41,890 bases of DNA from a virus. The notes beneath the pieces are model-generated. The model did no database searches. It was not told the origin of the DNA and was given only the letters and a program-made list of their open reading frames with translations. A program made the position numbers and the translations under genes. This document shows positions 36,643-41,890 of the stretch, piece by piece. Position 1 is the first letter of the stretch. Each line of letters starts with the position of its first letter. Where the stretch lies: IMG/VR virus record IMGVR_UViG_3300037517_002214, positions 1 to 41,890 of that record, one strand, 5' to 3'.

Positions 36643-37637
36643 ACGTTCCCCTTCGCACCGTAGGTCGTCTGCCGACGTCGCGGCCACCCGGCGACGCTCG
36701 AGAGGGCGATGTTCTGGGCGCGGTCGATAGTGCTCGCCAACGCCCAGTAGGCACCCTCGGGAATCTCCAGGTCGGTGCCACGCACCTTCCGCGGCCCCTT
36801 GTTCCACTTGTTCCAACTGTTGAGCCAACACACGAGCGCCTGCCCGTACTTCTGGTGCGTCTCGGGGCGATCGTCATAGCCGATGTAGACCTGGCTGTGC
36901 TGCCAGGTGCCGATCTGCCGGCTGAAGCCGTCCTCGTTTCGCGTGCGGTCGAAACCCATCGACGAGCAGTTAAAGATTCCATAGCCCTGAAACAAAAAGT
37001 CGCGGACTTGCTCTCGACCCTTCAGGAACGTCGCCGTGCGGGCGATGTATTTGCTCGACTCCGCGAGCCACTTGTCGCCGGGCAACTTCTTACCGCCGAG
37101 GCGGATCGTCTGTTCGGTGTAGCGGGTGAGATCGAAGCCGAGTTCGGGGTACGGCTTGCGAACCAGGAAGCCGCGCGTCGTCGCCGTCTGCGCGGCGGCG
37201 GAACAGTACCACCCGTCGTCATCGAATCCGCGCCATGCGAACAGGCTTTCGCTTGCCACGGGGACGTTGAGGATGCCTTCGCGCGGCAGTTCCGGCGCGA
37301 CCTCGACATGGCCGGTGACTTCGTCGGGGCGACCGTCGTTGATCTCGAGCGCGAGACTCGTCAGCAACGAGTTCGCACATCCTTTCCCTACGCAGTCGCC
37401 CCACAATTGCGTCGGGCCGGGCCAGCAGCCTGGGAACACGCTGTCGACGACGGGCGAGAGGAGAGTCAACTTGCCTTTGCCGGCGTCCGCGAACTCCCAC
37501 TCATGGGCGACGTCGGAGCCGTCGGGGTTGCCACCCTTGCGGATGATGGAGTCGGCAAACTGCTCGTCGGCCTGGGGGTTCGCACGGCAGCCGGCGAACC
37601 CGCGCGAGTAGGCATCAAGTGGATCGAAATTACTCAT
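36639..37637 (-). CDS. Papain-like cysteine peptidase
   Basis: 332 residues from ATG 37637 (8-nt overlap with the previous gene). Catalytic elements in the order of family C1 peptidases: PTQLWGDCVGKGCANSLLT (Q77 as oxyanion Gln, C87 as probable nucleophile, helix after it), WQHSQVYIGYDD (H247), and VCWLNSWNKWNKG (N273 and the conserved NSW). The usual CGSCW is changed to C-x4-C. No signal peptide is visible, so it acts inside or is exported by another route. A cell-wall or host-protein cleavage role is possible; context of membrane proteins and a lipoprotein supports lysis or entry. Substrate unknown. Confidence 0.8.
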   Translation of the reverse strand: MSNFDPLDAYSRGFAGCRANPQADEQFADSIIRKGGNPDGSDVAHEWEFADAGKGKLTLLSPVVDSVFPGCWPGPTQLWGDCVGKGCANSLLTSLALEINDGRPDEVTGHVEVAPELPREGILNVPVASESLFAWRGFDDDGWYCSAAAQTATTRGFLVRKPYPELGFDLTRYTEQTIRLGGKKLPGDKWLAESSKYIARTATFLKGREQVRDFLFQGYGIFNCSSMGFDRTRNEDGFSRQIGTWQHSQVYIGYDDRPETHQKYGQALVCWLNSWNKWNKGPRKVRGTDLEIPEGAYWALASTIDRAQNIALSSVAGWPRRRQTTYGAKGNV

Positions 37638-38112
37638 GGCCGATGCCGAGGCTCCATGAGAGCACGCCGCACGCGGCCACCAGCCTCGAGCCGACCTTCT
37701 CGTCGATCTTCTGCACCTCGGCGCCGCAGGCGTTGATGAACGTCTCGTCGATGGCTTCGGCGAGGCCGGGATACTTGCCGACGTTGGCCTTGTCGATCGC
37801 CAGCCGCAGCGAGCCGCCGTGGAAGTTGGCGAATTGCTCCGTCGAGCCGATGATCGGCAACTCACGCTGGCGGTCGCGGATCAGGACGAACGCCATCGCG
37901 TCATAGAATGCCGCCAGATACTGCCGGTCTTTCGGCAGCATCTTCGGCAGGATCGGACGCAGCGGTTCGGCCCACTTGAGCAACTCTGCATCGGGCTGCG
38001 GCGTGGTGATGTTCTCGTGCGGGGCAGGGGGCCACGGCATGGAGAGGTCGGAACCTTTCCAGGCGAAGAAGAGAAGCACGGCCGCCACGATCCACCTCGC
38101 GTCGATCTTCAT
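37630..38112 (-). CDS. Membrane-anchored or secreted small protein
   Basis: 160 residues. N-terminal K-I-D-A-R then hydrophobic 7-18 (WIVAAVLLFFAWKG) makes an uncleaved signal/anchor. The rest is helical with conserved-looking PKDRQYLAAFYDAMAFVL, then FHGGSLRLAIDKANVGKYPGLAEAID and a C-terminal helix. Overlaps by 4 nt upstream and 8 nt downstream (with the peptidase) show tight coupling. Likely acts in the envelope with the peptidase. Confidence 0.7.
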   Translation of the reverse strand: MKIDARWIVAAVLLFFAWKGSDLSMPWPPAPHENITTPQPDAELLKWAEPLRPILPKMLPKDRQYLAAFYDAMAFVLIRDRQRELPIIGSTEQFANFHGGSLRLAIDKANVGKYPGLAEAIDETFINACGAEVQKIDEKVGSRLVAACGVLSWSLGIGHE

Positions 38113-38390
38113 CGGTCACTCCCGTCCACGAGCGCCAGCGTCAGCGTGTCGATGGCCTTCTTCTGCTCGTCGCCGAGTTTCTCGGTCCCGAGCAGCCGCA
38201 GACGCACCGTCGCCAGATGGGCAATGGCGTCCTGATATGAAGGGGCGATGGCCTCCTCGAGCGGCTTGGGCGGCGGGACGATGCTGTCGTCCTGCCAGAG
38301 GCCGATCGCCCACTGAATGAACAACTGCACCTGGGGGGCGAACGCCACGCACAGTGCAGCCACGGCGGCGAGGGACTGAAGGATCGTCAC
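38109..38390 (-). CDS. Small single-span membrane protein
   Basis: 93 residues starting at GTG 38390, which overlaps the previous stop (GTGA). Hydrophobic 3-27 (ILQSLAAVAALCVAFAPQVQLF) with W-A-I-G-L-W, then a Pro-rich linker and a charged helix (DEQKKAIDTLTLAL). Topology is consistent with a holin or a membrane-bound partner of the next proteins. No family recognised. Confidence 0.68.
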   Translation of the reverse strand: MTILQSLAAVAALCVAFAPQVQLFIQWAIGLWQDDSIVPPPKPLEEAIAPSYQDAIAHLATVRLRLLGTEKLGDEQKKAIDTLTLALVDGSDR

Positions 38391-38665
38391 TTCGTCACCT
38401 GTGCGATGACCCAGTTGAAGAACGCCTGACCCTCGGGGGTCTTGAGCACCGCCTCCAGGTGGAAGAGTGCCTCGTCGTCCAAGCTCGTGGACGACTTGCC
38501 CGCGGCCCACTGGAGCGTCTTCACGACGGCGGTGGCCTGGTCATACGGGGTCTTCGCGTCCATCACCGACTGGAGGCGGCCGATCAGCGGCGCCCACTCG
38601 GCGAGGAGTTTCAGTTTCTCGAAGATCGGCAGCCCGGCGCCGTAGATTTCCTCTTCATTGTCCAT
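38387..38665 (-). CDS. Small helical protein, unknown
   Basis: 92 residues, helical: EEEIYGAGLPIFEKLKLLAEWAPLIG, KTLQWAAGK and AEVL-like helices with Trp. It overlaps neighbours by 4 and 11 nt. Similar short acidic/hydrophobic proteins occur near phage lysis or head genes, but no function is assigned. Confidence 0.68.
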   Translation of the reverse strand: MDNEEEIYGAGLPIFEKLKLLAEWAPLIGRLQSVMDAKTPYDQATAVVKTLQWAAGKSSTSLDDEALFHLEAVLKTPEGQAFFNWVIAQVTK

Positions 38666-38849
38666 TCCGCACCTCCTTGTGTTTCTTGAGAAATGCCATG
38701 TATTGCGCCGAGAGCGTCCTGCTCTGGCTCGTCAGTTTGCCCCAGTGACTCGGCGGCGGCTCCGGCACCTTCGCCATGAGTGGAGGAGTGTCATCGCCGT
38801 AGCGCGCCTGCAACTCCCTGGCGTCGAGGTGGTCGTCACTCACTGCCAT
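38655..38849 (-). CDS. Small protein, unknown
   Basis: 64 residues, with DDHLDARELQARYGDDTP and a Pro-rich middle (KVPEPPPSHWG), then basic end (FLKKHKEVRNGQ). Overlaps its neighbours by 14 and 11 nt. The compact overlapping arrangement supports that it is real. Confidence 0.6.
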   Translation of the reverse strand: MAVSDDHLDARELQARYGDDTPPLMAKVPEPPPSHWGKLTSQSRTLSAQYMAFLKKHKEVRNGQ

Positions 38850-39051
38850 GCACGAGGTTATTCATCAGGTCGAAACAGCCGTCGAAGATGACGCGGACCA
38901 TCTCGTTCGCCTCGGTCGAACTCATCTTGCGGTCGAACTTCCAGAGTTCGTCCTCGACGAAGTCGTCATTCTTCTTCAGGATCAGTCGCGCCTCCTTGGC
39001 CCCTATGATCAGGTGTACCTCGGATAGCATCGGTGTCGTGTCCTGTAGCAT
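38836..39051 (-). CDS. Small protein, unknown
   Basis: 71 residues, start at ATG 39051 or ATG 39030 (M8). It reads EVHLIIGAKEARLILKKNDDFVEDELWKFDRKMSS: beta-strand then helix. It overlaps the upstream gene by 86 nt if the first ATG is used, or 65 nt from the second. No family recognised. Confidence 0.6.
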   Translation of the reverse strand: MLQDTTPMLSEVHLIIGAKEARLILKKNDDFVEDELWKFDRKMSSTEANEMVRVIFDGCFDLMNNLVHGSE

Positions 39052-39361
39052 TTTCCATTCTAACAGACCGGGCAGCCTCGAGACGGGCTTCCCGCTCCAC
39101 CTGCGACCACCCGGCGCGGATGCGGGCGCAGGCCATCCGTATCTCCTCTGGCGACGGCAAATAGAACTCCGGCTCTGGCCGGTCGGGGAGGCCGAGGGCG
39201 GCGGCGAACGCCAGCACCTCGTCGGACGTCATGCCCATTTCTTCGCAAATCTCGTCGTGCGACGAGTCGCCGGCCCATAGCCTGCGAAGCTTGCGCTTGT
39301 GGTTTGCCCGCTCCTCGGAGGCAGCCAGTTCAGCCGGGGTCATCCGGCGTCGAGATGTCAT
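38966..39361 (-). CDS. GcrA/HTH-like small DNA-binding protein
   Basis: 131 residues. HKRKLRRLWAGDSSHDEICEEMGMTSDEVLAFAAALGLPDR has the layout of GcrA-type or sigma-like HTH domains (L-W-x-x-G-x-S-x-x-x-I-x-x-x-x-G-x-x-x-x-x-V). The following PSPEEIRMACARIRAGWS resembles a region common in small Planctomycetes and phage DNA-binding proteins. The C-terminus is acidic and overlaps the next gene. A transcription regulator is the best guess. Confidence 0.68.
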   Translation of the reverse strand: MTSRRRMTPAELAASEERANHKRKLRRLWAGDSSHDEICEEMGMTSDEVLAFAAALGLPDRPEPEFYLPSPEEIRMACARIRAGWSQVEREARLEAARSVRMENATGHDTDAIRGTPDHRGQGGATDPEEE

Positions 39362-40212
39362 TGCCAGACAGCGATATACCTGGAGCCGGGATTAAGGAAC
39401 ATCTGCCAGCCGGCCCGCTGCATCCGCCTGTGATGCCCAACGTGCTCGCAGTCCTCGCCGCTGTAGCCTCCTGCCAAGAACGCTTCCGTCCAGTATACCG
39501 CGAGGCCGCCGAAGGCCGAGTTCATCGCCAGCGGCGGCGAGCCGACGGGGGGCAGAAACGAGGAGAACCATGTGAAACCGATCTCGTTGCGGCGATCCCG
39601 CCACCAGTTCGGCCGCGCGGCCCAGGCGTCATAGTGGGCCACGCCCACATTCCCGTCCTCCTGCGGCATACGAATCAGCGAATAGGAAGCCATGCCGCCC
39701 GGCGGGGTCGTCGAGCCGCTGGAACGCTTGTGAGCGAGCCAGGCGATGCTGTTGAAGACGCCGTCCACGCTGAAGCCGTACTCCGGGTCCATGTCGAGGA
39801 CGATGGTGAACGCGGTGTCCGCGGCGTTCTCGCGCACCCACTCCAGGCACCTGTTGCGGCAGTGGGCCAGGCGGATCGTCCGCTCTGGCTCGAACCCCCT
39901 GGAGTCGCTGCCGCCGAGGGTGTCATGTTCAACCGTCAGCCACGGCAGGAGTTCCGTGGCCTTGTCGAGGCCGACGTTCGTGCCGTCGCTCGAGTCGTTC
40001 TCGTAGACGAACATCCGGCAGTCCTGGAAGCCACGCTGAACCTCGACCAGGAGGTCGAACGTGTTTCCCATCACCGGAATGGCGTTTCGGGCGATCGCCA
40101 CGATCGTCGCCTTCAGGTCCGCGGCGATGGCACGCCCCTCGGCCACCTTCGCCGCGTAGGTTTCGGCGTACTCCTGGTCGACCACCCACACATCTTCCGG
40201 CCGTCTAATCAT
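39358..40212 (-). CDS. Glycosyltransferase (GT-A fold, CAP59-like)
   Basis: 284 residues. FVYENDSSDGT (69-78), IVLDMDPEYGF with D140-x-D142 (metal-binding), ERTIRLAHCRNRCLEWV (about 110-126), and a late ALAM-type region with GYSGEDCEHVGHHRRM are the order of GT-A enzymes of the alpha-1,3-mannosyltransferase (CAP59, GT69) type. It would transfer a sugar from a nucleotide sugar onto an acceptor. 8-nt overlap with the next glycosyltransferase indicates a two-enzyme unit. Confidence 0.82.
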   Translation of the reverse strand: MIRRPEDVWVVDQEYAETYAAKVAEGRAIAADLKATIVAIARNAIPVMGNTFDLLVEVQRGFQDCRMFVYENDSSDGTNVGLDKATELLPWLTVEHDTLGGSDSRGFEPERTIRLAHCRNRCLEWVRENAADTAFTIVLDMDPEYGFSVDGVFNSIAWLAHKRSSGSTTPPGGMASYSLIRMPQEDGNVGVAHYDAWAARPNWWRDRRNEIGFTWFSSFLPPVGSPPLAMNSAFGGLAVYWTEAFLAGGYSGEDCEHVGHHRRMQRAGWQMFLNPGSRYIAVWQ

Positions 40213-40942
40213 TGTTCACCGTCCAGAGTTCAAAGGGTTGCACCACCGGCACCGACGGGTCGCACCAAACTTCGCCGCCGAGTGACCGAATCGACTCGCA
40301 GAGGCCGACGAGGCCGTTGCCGTTCATGCGGGCGCCCTTGTGGATGTAGGCGGCGTCCACGAGCACCACGCTGCCGACGCTGTCCAGGCGAAACGGGCCG
40401 TCCTGCCGGTAGCACTCGTGATATGGTGGCTTGTTGGCAAAGCGGACGCCGTCCTTCCGGTAGCCCCAGGTGTCATAGAAGATCGGCGGGTCGAGGGTCA
40501 GCCGCTTCGGCGTGCGGATGCCGAGCGCGGGGTGCGTTGGGCAGTGCGACAGCCACGGCCAGCCGCCGATGGCGCCGATGGCCTCGGCGCCCAGGCAGTA
40601 GGAGTTGCCGAGGGCCACGGCGACGGCGGGGAGCGTGAACAGGTCGCTCTCGTGCCAGAGAACGTGCGTGTCGGTATCGCGGACGTAGTCCAGGATAGCG
40701 TCGCCGGCCGCCGAGAGCCGGGGCAGGCGGTCTTCCAGTTGCTCCTCCGGCTCGACGATGATCTCGCACTCCACGCCGCAGAATCCAGCCATCGCCGAGA
40801 GCATCTGCGCCGTCGCGTCACGCCCTGGCCGAACGGTGAACATCCAGCGGTCGACGTTGACCTTCTGGAACAAGTGCAGCGCCCGATCCGCGAGGTGCTT
40901 GCCTGCGTCCTGATACCACATCGAGATGCCGACGATGCTCAT
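40205..40942 (-). CDS. Second glycosyltransferase, Anp1/GT-like
   Basis: 245 residues. VLWHESDLFTLPAVAVAL (E98-S99-D100, a metal-binding E/D-x-D equivalent) and LDSVGSVVLVDAAYIHKGARM resemble GT62/Anp1-type and related GT-A enzymes in their ..DD/SD..P..L..L and G-x-V-x-L-V-x-A segments. It overlaps the CAP59-like gene by 8 nt. Likely makes, with it, a short glycan or modifies phage or cell surface material. Assignment by weak pattern similarity only. Confidence 0.7.
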   Translation of the reverse strand: MSIVGISMWYQDAGKHLADRALHLFQKVNVDRWMFTVRPGRDATAQMLSAMAGFCGVECEIIVEPEEQLEDRLPRLSAAGDAILDYVRDTDTHVLWHESDLFTLPAVAVALGNSYCLGAEAIGAIGGWPWLSHCPTHPALGIRTPKRLTLDPPIFYDTWGYRKDGVRFANKPPYHECYRQDGPFRLDSVGSVVLVDAAYIHKGARMNGNGLVGLCESIRSLGGEVWCDPSVPVVQPFELWTVNND

Positions 40943-40945
40943 AGT

Positions 40946-41149
40946 TCAAATGTCCAGCATTTCCGAGGGAATCTTGGCTCGCAGCGTCTCGCACAACTTC
41001 CGCACGGCGTCAGACGGATCGCCGTGATTGAGAATCGACCGGCAGTGCTGGTCGATGTCCCACAAGACCGTCAGGGCGTCGCGGCCGAGGCGGGCGGCGT
41101 CATATTCACCTTGCTCGTCGGGGAGCGTGAACGTGAGGGTGGCTTTCAT
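40946..41149 (-). CDS. Small protein, unknown
   Basis: 67 residues from ATG 41149. The acidic N-terminus (TLTFTLPDEQGEYDAARLGRDALTVLWD) is typical of small phage proteins with a beta hairpin and a helix; the rest (ILNHGDPSDAVRKLCETLRAKIPSEML) is helical. The ribosome site is weak (GAAAAAAG). The start is therefore uncertain; the frame stays open further upstream. Confidence 0.62.
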   Translation of the reverse strand: MKATLTFTLPDEQGEYDAARLGRDALTVLWDIDQHCRSILNHGDPSDAVRKLCETLRAKIPSEMLDI

Positions 41150-41260
41150 GCTTTTTTCGCTTCGCCGTCTTTCGCGGCGACTTCCTCGCCTAGCGGCCGT
41201 GAAACGCATTTCCGCGCCGTGTTAGGCGGCGAAGATGCCGCCGAATACTTGTTCTCGGAA

Positions 41261-41548
41261 TCACCCCGTCTCCCACTCAGTCTCGCGGACAGTCGCGCCC
41301 TGCGACTGCAACCACGGAATGAGTTTCGCAGTGAAACACGCCGGACAGATGTCAACTTCGTACACAACGCCGCTTCCGCTCTCTGGATACTGCTTGCCGG
41401 TCTTGAATCGCACCGTCGTGTCGTTCACCTCAAACCCGCCGCCGTCTGTTTCGGGCCACCCGTATGCGTGGCCCTTCGCGCCGCACAGGTCACAAATGAC
41501 CTTGACGACAACGGTTTGCTCGTAAGTCCTGCGTTCTGTTTGTTTCAT
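41261..41548 (-). CDS. Small zinc-binding protein
   Basis: 95 residues. CDLCGAKGHAYGW (C19/C22) and ICPACF (C68/C71) are two C-x2-C pairs, so a zinc-ribbon-like fold. The SD CGGAGGAAACG is exactly like the plus-strand leaders (GAGGAAACG then ATG). It overlaps the gene before by 4 nt. Function unknown. Confidence 0.75.
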   Translation of the reverse strand: MKQTERRTYEQTVVVKVICDLCGAKGHAYGWPETDGGGFEVNDTTVRFKTGKQYPESGSGVVYEVDICPACFTAKLIPWLQSQGATVRETEWETG

Positions 41549-41757
41549 CGTTTCCTCCGAGAACCACGCGATGCAGCGGACGGTGCCGCTGATCGCTGGC
41601 TGTCTCGCTCAGTGGCCGGCCCCGCCTCGCCTGCATCAGCGACGGCGTCATCAGGAATCACCCAGCCGTAGTGTGTATCCAGCCACACGCCGTCTGCGGC
41701 GAAGCCAAAGCACAGCGGCCCCTCCGGGTCATGAGTCGCTGTCGTTGGATCACTCAT
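41545..41757 (-). CDS. Small protein, unknown
   Basis: 70 residues from ATG 41757, preferred because AGGGG lies 7 nt before it; longer readings would add a Cys/Arg-rich shadow. Core GPLCFGFAADGVWLDTHYGWVIPDDAV, then an Ser/Arg-rich tail. It overlaps the upstream partial gene's stop by 8 nt (ATGAGTGA) and the next start by 4 nt. No family. Confidence 0.68.
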   Translation of the reverse strand: MSDPTTATHDPEGPLCFGFAADGVWLDTHYGWVIPDDAVADAGEAGPATERDSQRSAAPSAASRGSRRKR

Positions 41758-41890
41758 GCGATGCCCCTGGTCCCGCGTGTCGGTGCAGCAGCCCCCGCAG
41801 CGTGTCGGCTCGCCCATACGCAGTCGCCGCCTCGTCGTCCGCAACGCACGCCGCGATTGCCTCTCGCTCCGCGTCGGTGAGCCGCAGGCG
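41750..41890 (-). CDS. Partial gene at right edge, C-terminal 46 residues
   Basis: Reading the minus strand from base 41890 gives 46 codons then TGA at 41750; there is no start inside the window, so the gene begins beyond the right edge. The fragment reads RLRLTDAEREAIAACVADDE ... RADTLRGLLHRH, which has the look of small Planctomycetes-associated proteins with the L-T-D-x-E-R-E-A start. It is the most upstream gene visible of this minus-strand operon. Confidence 0.65.
   Translation of the reverse strand, partial: RLRLTDAEREAIAACVADDEAATAYGRADTLRGLLHRHAGPGASHE

Noticed and set aside
39304-41671. Long plus-strand frames of 444 and 443 residues opposite the glycosyltransferases
   Set aside because: GC-rich antisense shadows: the minus strand has recognisable glycosyltransferase motifs, no SD precedes the plus-strand starts, and composition is low-complexity.
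1-41890. Circular permutation joining the two edges
   Set aside because: If base 1 is joined to 41890 the LamG frame runs on into an Arg-rich shadow frame, and the right-edge partial gene meets a stop before any start; nothing supports that the ends are contiguous.

Overview
The window is most of the genome of a tailed, siphovirus-like bacteriophage (free phage or prophage), GC-rich throughout. Evidence: a full HK97-type head module in canonical order (small and large terminase, portal, prohead protease, major capsid protein), a head-tail connector set, a tail chaperone pair with a -1 slippery site, a 1357-residue tape measure protein and large receptor-binding-type tail proteins. Host: several small proteins (the region ending PSPEEIR..RAGWS at 39.1 kb, the LTDAERE fragment at the right edge, cysteine-rich and LamG-like surface proteins) resemble families I associate with Planctomycetes and their phages. 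This is an inference of moderate strength; no host gene, tRNA or rRNA is visible.

Layout. (1) 1-28.4 kb, minus strand, transcribed right to left: HNH endonuclease with a long zinc-ribbon array, TerS, TerL, portal, protease fused to a second domain, major capsid protein, capsid accessory protein, a glycosyltransferase, head-tail connectors, tail completion and tail tube proteins, gpG/gpGT, tape measure, tail-tip proteins, a 901-residue cysteine-rich/cadherin protein, small metal-binding proteins, a metallophosphoesterase, a dCMP deaminase, a dNMP kinase, and a LamG-type tail protein that runs off the left edge. Genes are nearly contiguous, with 1-10 bp overlaps, as expected of one late operon. 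(2) 28.4-28.8 kb: divergent control region with a good sigma70-type promoter (28698-28725) and palindromes. (3) 28.8-35.7 kb, plus strand: about 16 small, mostly unknown genes (a gp88-like protein is the largest), separated by short gaps carrying a strikingly repeated leader motif (CGTGGAAAC / CGAGGAAACGAGCGATG), plus a 687-base non-coding stretch with a perfect 16-bp hairpin, an array of 35-bp repeats and several more structured elements. (4) 35.7-41.9 kb, minus strand: HNH endonuclease, a membrane/lipoprotein cluster around a papain-like cysteine peptidase (a possible lysis or entry cassette), small proteins, two glycosyltransferases and small zinc-binding proteins, with a partial gene at the right edge.

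Not seen: integrase, repressor, DNA polymerase, helicase or primase. Either the replication/lysogeny module lies outside the window or the phage relies on the host. The least explained part is the plus-strand region 30.3-35.4 kb: a unit-length repeat array plus about 21 same-strand copies of one 9-mer family placed in front of small genes, comparable in logic to the start-associated sequences of some mycobacteriophages but with a different sequence.
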